From: Bacteroidaceae bacterium
GTDB lineage: Bacteria; Bacteroidota; Bacteroidia; Bacteroidales; Bacteroidaceae
Direction: 5' to 3'
Length of the DNA stretch: 47,623 nucleotides
NCBI GenBank assembly: GCA_024398615.1
Contig: JAKSIU010000019.1
Location: 1 to 47,623 of the forward strand
The translations under genes and the position numbers were made by a program. This document shows, piece by piece, positions 1 through 8,473 of the stretch. The stretch's first letter is position 1. The number at the start of each line of letters is the position of its first letter. The notes below the pieces were generated by a model. The model did not search any database. It had not been told where the DNA came from and saw nothing but the letters and a program-made list of their open reading frames with translations.

Positions 1-18
1 TAGCCGCCGTCTTACGTG

Positions 19-55
19 GAGAGCTTCGGGCAACGCGCCCGAGGCTCTCTTTTTT
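19..55 (+). terminator. Rho-independent terminator of an upstream gene
   Basis: A 13-bp stem (19-31 with 37-49, one G-T wobble) closes a 5-base loop and is followed by six T residues. It ends a plus-strand unit that starts before the window, whose last bases are all that is visible. Confidence 0.85.
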
Positions 56-76
56 GTCTCTATACCAGTCTCCTTT

Positions 77-107
77 TTTGCCGGTTTGGATTTTAATCTT
101 ATTTTTG
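77..107 (+). promoter_or_regulatory. Bacteroidetes-type promoter for the EF-hand membrane protein gene
   Basis: A TTTG (-33 element, 77-80) is separated by exactly 19 bp from TATTTTTG (100-107), which matches the TAnnTTTG -7 consensus of Bacteroides housekeeping sigma. The start codon lies about 36 bases downstream. This is among the best matches in the window. Confidence 0.7.
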
Positions 108-143
108 CCCGAAATAATGGAAATTATATAATGATTATAGGAT

Positions 144-2363
144 ATGAGTGAAAAGTACAATTGGTCGTTTTCCACAATCGGTGGCATTACGCGTGTTAAT
201 ATTTCAAATGGTGAGGATATTCGTCATTTGGATGAACTGGACCAGAAATTATGGACTGTTTTGAGTTGTCCTGTCAATGGTCTTGAACTTGATGTGAAGT
301 CACTTCAGTTCATGGATTCAGATGCAGACGGCAAGATTCATGTGAAGGATGTTGTAGCTGCTTCAAAGTGGCTTACCACAGTACTTCGTAATCCTGATAT
401 TCTTTTAAAAAGAGAAGATGTCCTTCCTTTATCGGAAATTAATTCAGATGATCCGGAAGGTGAAAAACTATTGGCATCTGCCAAGCAGATTCTTGATAAT
501 CTAGGCCTGGAAAAAGATAGCATCTCTGTTGCCGATACAGAAGACAGTGTGGCAATATTCTCAAAGACAGCACTTAATGGAGATGGGATTGTAACTGAAC
601 AGTCATCTGATGATGCTTCTCTGAAAGATGTCATAACGAAGATTATCCAGACTGTTGGGTCGAAGACTGACAGAAGTGGCCTTCCCGGTGTTGATGCTGA
701 TCTGGTTACCCTGTTCTATGAGGAACTGGAAAAATATGCTCAGTGGAAACAGATCTCAGCAGATTCAAAAGATGTCATTTTCCCATATGGAGATAATACA
801 GCACAGGCATTTGATCTGTTTAATGAATTGAAGCCTAAAGTTGAGGATTTCTTCATGCGCTGTAAGTTATCGGCCTTTGGTGAAGATATTCAGGCTGTTT
901 TGGATGTATCAGCCGGAAAGATAGAGACTGTCAGCGGAATGGATCTTTCTGCATGCAACGATGAAATTGCCAAGTATCCGCTTGCCAGACTCAATAAGGA
1001 TGTGAAATTACCCTTGGATTCAAGAATCAATCCGGCATGGCAGGCAAAGATGGCCCTTATCAAGTCTATTGTGTTTGATGTTGAGTATCCTGATGCAAAG
1101 GAGATCTCTGAAGCTGAATGGAATGCGGCATTAGCTAAGTTGGACAGCTACGCAAAATGGCTTGCTGATAAAGCCGGACACATGGTGGAACCTTTGGGCA
1201 TAGAATGCGTTCAGGGACTTTTGGCAGATTCAAGGAAGGATGATGTTCTTGCACTTATCGAGGCCGATAAGGCACTGCAGAGCGAATCGGAATCCATTGA
1301 CAATGTCAACAAGCTGCTTCATCTGTATCGTGATTTCTATAAACTTCTTTGCAATTTCGTTTCATTCAAGGATTTCTACAATCCCAAAGAGAGGGCTATA
1401 TTCCAGGCTGGACGCCTGTATATTGATGAGCGTTGTTGCGAATTGTGCATCAAGGTCACCGATATGGGACCTCATAATGCCACGGCTGGTCTTAGCGGAA
1501 TGTATATCATGTACTGCAACTGCGTTTCCAAGAAGAGCGGTGCTGCAATGACTGTTGCGGCTGTTCTTACTGACGGTGACGTGTCAGACCTTCGTGAAGG
1601 AAAGCATGGTATTTTCTATGATAACAATGGCGATGACTGGGATGCAACTATCGTTAAGATAATTGATAATCCCATCAGCATACGTCAGGCATTCTGGTCA
1701 CCTTACCGCAAGCTGGGCAAATTCATTGAGGAAAAGATTGGCAAGAATGCCGATGCCAAAGATTCCAAGGTTGTAGGTGATCTGACAGCCAAGGCCGATA
1801 ATCCAGAGGGTGCAAAGCAACCGTTTGACATGTCCAAATATCTTGGCGTATTTGCTTTGGTCGGTGTCGCATTCGGTGCTATTATTGCCGCATTTGCTGC
1901 TGTCGTCCAGGCGGTTTCTGGTCTGACATGGTGGAAGTGGCTTATTATCATTGCTGTGATTATGCTTCTGATTTCAGGTCCGGCGATGATTAAGGCTTGG
2001 TTGAAATTGAGAAAGAGAAATCTTGCTCCTGTACTGAATGCAAATGATTGGGCTGTCAATGCGGCAGTTAAGGTGAATACCCCATTCGGAGCTACTCTGA
2101 CAGAGGTTGCAAAAGTACCGGCTGTTTCAGTCGGAAAGGATCCGTATGCTGAAAAAATTCCTTTCTGGAAGAAGCTGATAGGCTTTATCATAGGATTGGC
2201 AGCAGTTTTCGCATTGCTGTATTTCAACAATTTCTTTGGCTGGGTAGGTTGTGACTGTCTGAAGTATGAAAAGAAGGCCAAGGCTCAGGTCGAGCAGGTT
2301 GTGGAAGCACCTGTTACACCGGTAGCCGAGGCACCTGCAGCCGCCCCCGCTGCTGCAGAATGA
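144..2363 (+). CDS. Membrane protein with N-terminal EF-hand motif, function unknown
   Basis: The 739-aa product is not a family I can name. Residues 58-69 form a complete EF-hand loop: Asp at loop positions 1, 3, 5 and 12, Gly at 6, Ile at 8. A degenerate second loop lies near residues 143-154 (NGDG core), so calcium binding is likely for at least one site. No signal peptide is visible, and the long N-terminal part (about 1-560) is soluble and mostly helical in character. Three hydrophobic segments follow at about 566-591, 597-612 and 678-693, then an Ala/Pro-rich tail. The gene appears monocistronic, with its own promoter and a strong terminator. Topology is inferred: large N-terminal domain probably cytoplasmic, anchored by the C-terminal helices. 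Reading frame and start are secure; function is not. Confidence 0.9.
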   Translation: MSEKYNWSFSTIGGITRVNISNGEDIRHLDELDQKLWTVLSCPVNGLELDVKSLQFMDSDADGKIHVKDVVAASKWLTTVLRNPDILLKREDVLPLSEINSDDPEGEKLLASAKQILDNLGLEKDSISVADTEDSVAIFSKTALNGDGIVTEQSSDDASLKDVITKIIQTVGSKTDRSGLPGVDADLVTLFYEELEKYAQWKQISADSKDVIFPYGDNTAQAFDLFNELKPKVEDFFMRCKLSAFGEDIQAVLDVSAGKIETVSGMDLSACNDEIAKYPLARLNKDVKLPLDSRINPAWQAKMALIKSIVFDVEYPDAKEISEAEWNAALAKLDSYAKWLADKAGHMVEPLGIECVQGLLADSRKDDVLALIEADKALQSESESIDNVNKLLHLYRDFYKLLCNFVSFKDFYNPKERAIFQAGRLYIDERCCELCIKVTDMGPHNATAGLSGMYIMYCNCVSKKSGAAMTVAAVLTDGDVSDLREGKHGIFYDNNGDDWDATIVKIIDNPISIRQAFWSPYRKLGKFIEEKIGKNADAKDSKVVGDLTAKADNPEGAKQPFDMSKYLGVFALVGVAFGAIIAAFAAVVQAVSGLTWWKWLIIIAVIMLLISGPAMIKAWLKLRKRNLAPVLNANDWAVNAAVKVNTPFGATLTEVAKVPAVSVGKDPYAEKIPFWKKLIGFIIGLAAVFALLYFNNFFGWVGCDCLKYEKKAKAQVEQVVEAPVTPVAEAPAAAPAAAE

Positions 2364-2385
2364 TACAATCTCAAGAACATGAAAA

Positions 2386-2414
2386 AGAGGTCCCGAATCG
2401 GGGACCTCTTTTTT
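2386..2414. terminator. Bidirectional terminator between the membrane protein gene and tRNA
   Basis: A perfect 9-bp stem (2386-2394 with 2401-2409) is followed by T residues on the plus strand and preceded by an A run that gives a T run on the minus strand. It can end both the plus-strand gene and the minus-strand tRNA, whose 3' CCA touches it. Confidence 0.85.
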
Positions 2415-2488
2415 GGTTGCGGAGGGAGGATTCGAACCTCCGACCTTTAGGTTATGAGCCTAACGAGCTACCTCTGCTCCACTCCGCG
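2414..2488 (-). tRNA. Initiator tRNA-fMet (anticodon CAU)
   Basis: The minus strand folds into a full cloverleaf of 75 nt with encoded CCA: 7-bp acceptor, GAGC/GCTC D stem, TTAGG/CCTAA anticodon stem with loop CTCATAA, and a GGAGG/CCTCC T stem with TTCGAAT loop. The first acceptor position is a C-A mismatch (C1/A72), the hallmark of bacterial initiator tRNA recognised by methionyl-tRNA formyltransferase. The anticodon stem has A29-U41, G30-C40 and G31-C39 rather than the three G-C pairs of the textbook initiator. Confidence 0.93.
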
Positions 2489-2573
2489 ATGTTTGATAGT
2501 GCAAAGGTAGACCTTCCATTTTGAAAATCCAAGCCTTTCTGTATGGAAAATGTATTTCTTTTTACATTTTTAG

Positions 2574-2581
2574 TACTTTTG
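2574..2581 (+). promoter_or_regulatory. -7 box (TACTTTTG) of the tetR-fabG-rluA run
   Basis: TACTTTTG matches TAnnTTTG exactly and sits 18 bases before the ATG of the TetR gene. No clear TTTG is visible at -33. The short leader favours the ATG at 2600 over the in-frame TTG at 2594. Confidence 0.5.
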
Positions 2582-2599
2582 TGAATCAAATCTTTGAAA

Positions 2600-3199
2600 A
2601 TGGATAGCAGGAAGACCAGAGACGTACTGCTTGATGCTGCGAAAAGGCAGTTTATCAGGAACGGATACGATGTGGTGTCCATGATGGATATCGCTCAGGA
2701 ATCGGGTTTGAGCCGAAGGACTCTCTATTCGTATTTTGGCAGTAAGGCCGATGTCTATAAAGCGGCAATAGAAAGGGAGACTTCTATTGTAATAGAGAAG
2801 CTCAAGACAATAATTGCTGACGATTCTCCAGTTGAAATAAGAATACTTGATTTCGTGAACGGCCGTTTTGCCATTATCAAGGATATGGTCGACCATAATG
2901 GCACATTGAAATCGTTCTTCTTCAAAAACAGCTGGAATCTTGAACATTTCCGTAAGGATTACGACCGGCAGGAAAGACAGATGCTGGTCGATATGATTGT
3001 GGATGGCGTCAATCGGAAGGTTTTTGATGTGTCAAACGTCAATCTTGCGGCCGATATGATTCAGAATTGCATCCGAGGCTTTGAATATCCGTACATTAAA
3101 GGCATACTTTGGAAATCTGCCAGTCGGGAGGAAATCAGACTGCAATTTGGCAAAATCGTGTATGCTATTGTCGGCTATGATGATAAAAACAGAAAATAG
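2600..3199 (+). CDS. TetR/AcrR family transcriptional regulator
   Basis: A 199-aa protein with an N-terminal TetR-type helix-turn-helix: the segment with MMDIAQESGLSRRTLYSYF (about residues 27-48) is the typical recognition region, followed by the usual aromatic/Lys linker (FGSKADVYKAAI). The C-terminal ligand/dimer domain is divergent, as normal in the family, so the effector cannot be read. The gene lies 5 bases before fabG in the same direction. Regulators of this class often control their own operon, so control of the adjacent reductase gene is plausible but inferred. The start was set at ATG 2600, given the promoter box just upstream; a TTG two codons earlier is possible. Confidence 0.9.
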   Translation: MDSRKTRDVLLDAAKRQFIRNGYDVVSMMDIAQESGLSRRTLYSYFGSKADVYKAAIERETSIVIEKLKTIIADDSPVEIRILDFVNGRFAIIKDMVDHNGTLKSFFFKNSWNLEHFRKDYDRQERQMLVDMIVDGVNRKVFDVSNVNLAADMIQNCIRGFEYPYIKGILWKSASREEIRLQFGKIVYAIVGYDDKNRK

Positions 3200-3204
3200 A
3201 TATA

Positions 3205-3951
3205 ATGGAACAACTTGATGGCAAGACTGCGCTTGTAACAGGCGCTACACGTGGAATAGGTCTGGCTATTGCCAGGAAAATGGCTTCTGAAGGTGCGAAT
3301 GTGGCATTCGCATATCTGAACAGCGATGACAAGGCAATGGCTCTTGAAAAGGGACTTTCAGAAATGGGAGTAAGGGCTATGGCTTGCAAGTGCGATGTTT
3401 CGGATTTCAAGGCCGTAACTGAGATGGTGCAGAGTGTCCATGCGGAATTCGGCCGTATTGACATTCTTGTGAACAATGCCGGAATAACTCGTGACGGACT
3501 TATTATGCGTATGGACGAACAGCAGTGGGATCAGGTGTTGGACACGAATCTGAAATCGGCCTTCAACTGCATTAAGGCCTGTTCGCAGATTATGATGCGT
3601 CAGAGAGGTGGAAGCATTGTGTCGCTGTCATCGGTTTCCGGATTGCACGGAAATGCCGGCCAGACCAATTATGCCGCATCAAAGGCCGGTCTGGTAGGAT
3701 TGACAAAGTCTGTAGCCAAGGAACTTGCCTCAAGAGGCGTGAGGGCTAACGTTGTGGCTCCAGGTTTCGTCATGACCGAGATGACGGAATCCCTGCCTCA
3801 GGATAAGTTGGAACAGTGGTGCAGATCCATACCTATGGGCCGTGGTGCCAAGCCGGAAGAAGTGGCAGAGACGGTGATGTTCCTTGCATCGGATAAGGCA
3901 TCGTACATTACCGGGCAGGTGCTCAGTGTGGATGGTGGCATGGGCATGTGA
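3205..3951 (+). CDS. fabG: 3-oxoacyl-[acyl-carrier-protein] reductase (SDR family)
   Basis: This 248-aa classical short-chain dehydrogenase has the cofactor motif TGATRGIG (residues 12-19), NNAG (90-93), and the catalytic set Ser143, Tyr156, Lys160 in the YAASK context. The length and the C-terminal GQVLSVDGGMGM are characteristic of FabG, the NADPH-dependent reductase of the second step of type II fatty-acid elongation. It follows the TetR gene by 5 bases and is followed closely by a pseudouridine synthase gene, so the three are probably co-transcribed. Many SDR paralogs exist, so an accessory reductase role is possible, but the match to FabG is strong throughout. Confidence 0.93.
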   Translation: MEQLDGKTALVTGATRGIGLAIARKMASEGANVAFAYLNSDDKAMALEKGLSEMGVRAMACKCDVSDFKAVTEMVQSVHAEFGRIDILVNNAGITRDGLIMRMDEQQWDQVLDTNLKSAFNCIKACSQIMMRQRGGSIVSLSSVSGLHGNAGQTNYAASKAGLVGLTKSVAKELASRGVRANVVAPGFVMTEMTESLPQDKLEQWCRSIPMGRGAKPEEVAETVMFLASDKASYITGQVLSVDGGMGM

Positions 3952-3974
3952 TTCATGTATTCAGTTTGAAAAAG

Positions 3975-4658
3975 ATGAAGGTTCTTTACGAAGACAACCA
4001 TATTATCATTGTCTCCAAACAGTCCGGCGAGATTGTTCAGGGTGACAAGACCGGTGATGCGCCTCTTTCGGAAGCCGTTGCCCAATATCTGAAGGTCAAG
4101 TATGCAAAGCCGGGCAATGTCTTTGTCGGTGTTACGCATAGGCTTGACCGTCCGGTAAGCGGTGTCGTGGTGCTGGCCAAGACCAGCAAGGCCTTGTCAA
4201 GAATGAATGAGATGTTCCGTGTAGGCAGTGTGGACAAACGCTATCTGGCTATTGTCAGGAACCGGCCTGCAAATGATGAGGGGCAGTTGGAGAACTGGCT
4301 TGTGAGAAACGAGAAGCAGAACCGTTCATACGCATATGACCATGAAGTGCCGGGGAGCAAGAAGGCTGTACTGCGTTACAGGCTTGTTGCCAGTTCGGTC
4401 AATTACCACCTGCTGGAGGTGGAGCTTATGACAGGCCGGCATCATCAGATACGCTGTCAGCTTGCCAAAATGGGATGCCCGATCAAAGGCGATCTGAAAT
4501 ACGGTGCGGAACGTTCAAACCCCGATGGCAGCATTTCACTCCATGCCTGGCATGTGACTTTCGAGCATCCTGTGTCACATGAAATGATAGACGTGTATGC
4601 TCCGCTACCCGATGAAACGCTCTGGCAGAGCTTTGCGGACAAAGTCCGGATTTACTGA
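3975..4658 (+). CDS. RluA family RNA pseudouridine synthase
   Basis: The protein (227 aa from this ATG) carries the RluA signature HRLDRPVSG with catalytic Asp58, and the later GRHHQIRCQLA motif of the family. It isomerises specific uridines in rRNA or tRNA; the target cannot be assigned. An N-terminal S4 domain is absent, giving the short single-domain form. A GTG at 3948 overlapping the fabG stop would add nine residues, but the ATG at 3975 begins the conserved MKVLYEDNHI sequence and is preferred. The 3' end overlaps by 7 bases the end of the convergent cyclophilin-like gene. Confidence 0.92.
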   Translation: MKVLYEDNHIIIVSKQSGEIVQGDKTGDAPLSEAVAQYLKVKYAKPGNVFVGVTHRLDRPVSGVVVLAKTSKALSRMNEMFRVGSVDKRYLAIVRNRPANDEGQLENWLVRNEKQNRSYAYDHEVPGSKKAVLRYRLVASSVNYHLLEVELMTGRHHQIRCQLAKMGCPIKGDLKYGAERSNPDGSISLHAWHVTFEHPVSHEMIDVYAPLPDETLWQSFADKVRIY

Positions 4659-5533
4659 TTGTCCGTTTCCGGCTCTTCGCCCACAACGTAGGCGCGTGTA
4701 ATCCTGACGTCAGGATCGGGACGATAGTTGCGGTCCGTGTGCATGTTGTTGATGGCCTCGACTACTTCCAGACCTTCAGTAACCTCACCGAAAACAGTGT
4801 ACAGGCCGTCAAGTGACGGAACACCTCCGTCATACAGATACTGGTCAACCTGTTCCTGACTGTAGAGGAACGGCTTGCGGGTGGCCATGATGGCATCGGT
4901 CTCCTTGTTCAGCTTGTCGTTGAGCTTGCTTATCTGCTTGTTTTCCTTGTATTTCTGCCATTCTAGAATCTGCTTGGAGTACGGACGTGTCAGAGAATCC
5001 TTGACTTCCTTGCGGTAGCGCTTGTTGATGGTCTTCTCCTGGTCAGTCAGCTGGGCGACCTTGGCCTTGCGGCCGGTCACAATATAGAACTGCTGGCTTG
5101 TGGAGTAGTCAAACTGGGTTACACTGGCCTGTCCCACTGCACCACGCTTGTGGTAGAACAGCTCCGGCTGGATTTCGGACATTATGGTATCTTCCTTCTC
5201 GTTGATGCCGAGCTGTTGGCCCGGTTGGGCATTCTTGGAGTTCACATCACCGCACTGGATCTTGTAACCCTTCTGGATGCCGAAGAACAGCTGGCCGTCA
5301 TAGATGCCGTGGCGGGCGTTGCGGACCATGTTGTGACGGTGCAACGGAGTCTCGCGGTACAGCTTTATGGTAAAGTTGCCGGCAGTAGTCTCAAAACGTA
5401 CGTACTGGTCCTGGTCCAGGATTATGGTATCGGCATCAAAGGCGCTCATTTCATTTGTGGCTGACTTCTTCCCACCGCAGGCCGTTGAGAACAGAACGGC
5501 CAGAATTGGCAGTATGGCTATGTATTTCTTCAT
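4652..5533 (-). CDS. Cyclophilin-type peptidyl-prolyl isomerase-like lipoprotein
   Basis: The 293-aa product begins with a lipoprotein signal (lipobox FSTAC, Cys19) followed by Gly, so it is exported and lipid-anchored. The cyclophilin fold is recognisable: TTAGNFTIKLY strand, QFYIVTG, then LDGLYTVFGEV and VVEAI. Two departures are visible. A charged helical insert of about 60-70 residues lies between the QFYIVTG strand and the final cyclophilin segment. The motif that is FHRxxPGFMxQGGD in active enzymes reads FFGIQKGYKIQCGD, so the catalytic Arg is Gly and the Phe-Met pair is Tyr-Lys. Fold assignment is good; isomerase activity is doubtful and the protein may act as a periplasmic chaperone or binding protein. 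It has its own divergent promoter. Confidence 0.88.
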   Translation of the reverse strand: MKKYIAILPILAVLFSTACGGKKSATNEMSAFDADTIILDQDQYVRFETTAGNFTIKLYRETPLHRHNMVRNARHGIYDGQLFFGIQKGYKIQCGDVNSKNAQPGQQLGINEKEDTIMSEIQPELFYHKRGAVGQASVTQFDYSTSQQFYIVTGRKAKVAQLTDQEKTINKRYRKEVKDSLTRPYSKQILEWQKYKENKQISKLNDKLNKETDAIMATRKPFLYSQEQVDQYLYDGGVPSLDGLYTVFGEVTEGLEVVEAINNMHTDRNYRPDPDVRITRAYVVGEEPETDNQ

Positions 5534-5552
5534 AATGCTATGGTTTTTCTTA

Positions 5553-5590
5553 TTTGCACAAAGGTATACATTTAATTAACTTTGCACAAA
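5553..5590. promoter_or_regulatory. Overlapping divergent promoters with a repeated TTTGCACAAA
   Basis: The 10-mer TTTGCACAAA occurs twice, at 5553-5562 and 5581-5590. Plus strand: TTTG 5553-5556, 20-bp spacer, TAACTTTG 5577-5584, serving the nucleotidyltransferase gene. Minus strand: CAAA 5587-5590 (read as TTTG), 20-bp spacer, TACCTTTG (5566-5559), serving the cyclophilin-like gene. Each repeat therefore contributes to both promoters. Confidence 0.65.
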
Positions 5591-5608
5591 AATAATGATT
5601 TGCTGATT

Positions 5609-6511
5609 ATGAAACCTACGCTTGTTGTTCTTGCTGCCGGAATGGGCAGCCGTTATGGCGGTCTGAAACAGTTGGACGGACTGGGTCCCAACGGTGAGAC
5701 CATAATGGATTATTCTGTGTACGATGCTATCCGTGGCGGTTTCGGAAAGGTCGTGTTCATTATCCGCAAGGATTTTGAAGCCGATTTCCGTAAGCTGGTG
5801 CTTGCAAAATATGAGGGCCATGTGCCCGTTGAAGTGGTGTTCCAGAGCATAGATGACCTGCCTGAAGGATTCGTGCGCCCCGAGGAACGTACCAAGCCGT
5901 GGGGAACCAATCATGCCGTTCTTATGGCCAAGGATGTTGTCAAGGAACCGTTCTGCGTGATCAATGCCGATGATTTCTATGGCCGTGACTGCTTTGCCGT
6001 CATGGGTAAATTCCTTTCAGAACTTCCAGAGGGAGCGACTGACCGCTATGCTATGGTGGGATTCCGTGTTGCAAACACACTGAGTGAGAACGGCAAGGTT
6101 TCACGTGGCGTGTGCTCGGTAAACGGACAGAAGCATCTGACAACCGTAGTGGAGCGTACGGAGATTATCCGCCGTGAGGAAGGCATCTGCTACAGGGACG
6201 GTGAAGAATGGGTCCGTATTGAGGACAACACTCCCGTTTCAATGAATGTATGGGGCTTCACTCCTGAGTATTTCCAGTACTCGGAAGAATATTTCAAGGG
6301 CTGGCTCAAGGAGAATATTGAAAAACCCAAATCAGAATATTACATCCCTCTCATGGTCAACGAACTGATTAATGGCGGAACAGCCACCTGCGAGGTTCTT
6401 GACACCACATCCAAATGGTTTGGCGTGACATACGCTGAAGACCGTCAGGGTACGGTTGACCGCATTGCCCAGCTGGTAAAGGACGGAGTCTATCCGTCAC
6501 CACTGTTCTGA
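5609..6511 (+). CDS. Sugar-phosphate nucleotidyltransferase family protein
   Basis: A 300-aa protein with the nucleotide-binding loop LAAGMGSRYGGLKQ at residues 8-21 and a metal-binding INADDFYG motif further on, both typical of NTP_transferase enzymes that join a nucleotide to a sugar 1-phosphate. The Lys/Gly-rich first loop and the length of about 300 aa fit this group; the sugar and nucleotide are not identifiable. The ATG was chosen because the -7 box ends 25 bases upstream, excluding an in-frame TTG at 5582. The next gene (ABC-F) starts 7 bases after the stop, suggesting one transcript. Confidence 0.88.
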   Translation: MKPTLVVLAAGMGSRYGGLKQLDGLGPNGETIMDYSVYDAIRGGFGKVVFIIRKDFEADFRKLVLAKYEGHVPVEVVFQSIDDLPEGFVRPEERTKPWGTNHAVLMAKDVVKEPFCVINADDFYGRDCFAVMGKFLSELPEGATDRYAMVGFRVANTLSENGKVSRGVCSVNGQKHLTTVVERTEIIRREEGICYRDGEEWVRIEDNTPVSMNVWGFTPEYFQYSEEYFKGWLKENIEKPKSEYYIPLMVNELINGGTATCEVLDTTSKWFGVTYAEDRQGTVDRIAQLVKDGVYPSPLF

Positions 6512-6518
6512 CGTTCTG

Positions 6519-8462
6519 ATGGTTTCAGTTGACGGCCTTAGTGTAGAGTTCGGTGCCAGACCCCTGTTTACCGGGGTGAGCTATGTCATTGGAGACAAGG
6601 ACCGCATTGCCCTGGTCGGCAAGAACGGAGCCGGCAAATCCACTATGCTCAAAATCCTGGCCGGATTGCAGAAACCGACCTCGGGAACCGTATCCATATC
6701 GAAGGAGAGCACGGTAGGCTATCTGCCGCAGGTCATGAAACTGGCCGATTCCCGCACGGTCCGTGATGAGGCGGAACAGGCTTTCTCGGGCATACGCGAA
6801 CTTGAGGCTGAGATTTCCCGCCTGAACGATGAACTTGCCCGGCGAACGGACTTCGAGTCCGATGACTACCGCCTGCTCATAGAGAAGTTCACCCATAAGA
6901 GTGAGCATTTCCAGATGATGGGCGGCAGCAACTATCAGGCCGAACTGGAACAGACACTGCTGGGACTTGGATTCCGGCGTGAGGATTTTGACCGTCCCAC
7001 CAGCGAATTCAGCGGCGGCTGGCGCATGCGCATAGAGCTGGCAAAACTGCTGCTCATGCACCCGGATGTGCTGCTGCTGGACGAACCGACCAATCATCTG
7101 GACATTGAGAGCATACAGTGGCTGGAGGATTTCCTGGCACACCGCTGCAACGCTGTCATGCTGGTCAGTCACGACCGTGCATTCCTGAACAATGTTACTA
7201 CACGCACAATTGAAATAACCTGCGGAACCATTCATGACTACAAGGTCAAGTATGACCAGTATGTGAAACTGCGTGCGGAACGCCGTGAGCAGCAGATACG
7301 CGCGTATGAGAATCAGCAGAAGGAAATAGCCGACATCAAGGATTTCATAGAGCGGTTCCGTTACAAACCGACCAAGTCAAATCAGGTCCAGAGCCGTATC
7401 AAGGCCTTGGAGAAGATTGTGCCCATAGAGATTGACGAGGTCGACAACCGTCATCTGCGGCTCAAGTTCCCGCCTGCCCAGCGCAGCGGAGATTATCCGG
7501 TCATCTGTGACGGAGTGGCCAAAAGCTATGGCGAGCATACGGTATTCAGCGGAGTCGAGCTGACCATCAAGAGAGGCGAGAAGGTCGCCTTCGTGGGACG
7601 TAACGGTGAAGGAAAATCCACTCTCGTCAAATGCATAATGGGTGAGATTCCCTTTGACGGAAGCCTCAAGATAGGCCATAACATCAATATAGGCTATTAT
7701 GCTCAGAATCAGGCGCAGCTGCTTGATGAAGAGCTTACCGTGTATGACACCATTGACAATGTGGCCGTAGGCGACATCCGAACCCGCATCAATGACATTC
7801 TGGGCGCCTTCATGTTCGGAGGCGAAGAGAACCAGAAGAAAGTCAAGGTCCTGTCGGGCGGCGAACGTAGCCGTCTGGCCATGATCCGTCTGCTGCTCAC
7901 TCCGAACAATCTGCTCATTCTTGACGAGCCTACCAATCATCTGGATATGGTGACCAAGGATGTCCTGAAGGAGGCCATCCAGGCCTTTGACGGCACCGTA
8001 ATCGTGGTCAGCCATGACCGTGAGTTCCTGGACGGACTGGTCAGCAAGGTCTATGAGTTCGGTGACGGCAAGGTGCGTGAACATCTGGGCGGCATCTATG
8101 ATTTCCTGCAGCGCAAGAATATGGACAGCCTTGCGGACATAGGCCGGATGAAGGGGGCATCGGACTCCGCAGCACATGCCGGTCCCAAGGCCGATGTCAG
8201 ACCCTCCGTTGGTGGCAAGGAGGATTTCGAGGCCCGCAAGGAGCAGGAGAGAAAACGCAAGAAAGCCGAAAAGAAGGTGGCTGACTGCGAGAAGGAGGTT
8301 GCTCGCATTGAGAATGAAATCAAGGAGCTGGAAGGGTGGATGGCTACTCCCGAAGGTGCTGCCAACCCGGCCATGTTCGAGGCTTACGGCAAACTCAAGA
8401 ATGAGCTTGAAGCGGCAGAGTCCCGCTGGGAAGAGGCAATGATCGAAGCCGAAAACCTGTAA
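6519..8462 (+). CDS. ABC-F family ATP-binding protein (ribosome-associated type)
   Basis: The 647-aa protein has two complete ABC ATPase domains and no membrane segments. Domain 1: Walker A GKNGAGKST (34-42), signature FSGGW, Walker B LLLDEPTNHLD (about 186-196). Domain 2: GRNGEGKST (about 362-370), signature LSGGERSRLAM, LLILDEPTNHLD (about 465). The linker between them is charged and helical, as in ABC-F factors that probe the ribosomal E site. A Lys/Glu-rich C-terminal coiled coil (about 570-647) resembles the Uup-type tail. Family members act on translation, and some give antibiotic resistance by target protection; which subgroup this belongs to cannot be decided by eye. It is translated just after the nucleotidyltransferase gene. 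Confidence 0.93.
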   Translation: MVSVDGLSVEFGARPLFTGVSYVIGDKDRIALVGKNGAGKSTMLKILAGLQKPTSGTVSISKESTVGYLPQVMKLADSRTVRDEAEQAFSGIRELEAEISRLNDELARRTDFESDDYRLLIEKFTHKSEHFQMMGGSNYQAELEQTLLGLGFRREDFDRPTSEFSGGWRMRIELAKLLLMHPDVLLLDEPTNHLDIESIQWLEDFLAHRCNAVMLVSHDRAFLNNVTTRTIEITCGTIHDYKVKYDQYVKLRAERREQQIRAYENQQKEIADIKDFIERFRYKPTKSNQVQSRIKALEKIVPIEIDEVDNRHLRLKFPPAQRSGDYPVICDGVAKSYGEHTVFSGVELTIKRGEKVAFVGRNGEGKSTLVKCIMGEIPFDGSLKIGHNINIGYYAQNQAQLLDEELTVYDTIDNVAVGDIRTRINDILGAFMFGGEENQKKVKVLSGGERSRLAMIRLLLTPNNLLILDEPTNHLDMVTKDVLKEAIQAFDGTVIVVSHDREFLDGLVSKVYEFGDGKVREHLGGIYDFLQRKNMDSLADIGRMKGASDSAAHAGPKADVRPSVGGKEDFEARKEQERKRKKAEKKVADCEKEVARIENEIKELEGWMATPEGAANPAMFEAYGKLKNELEAAESRWEEAMIEAENL

Positions 8463-8473
8463 TCTGAATACAG

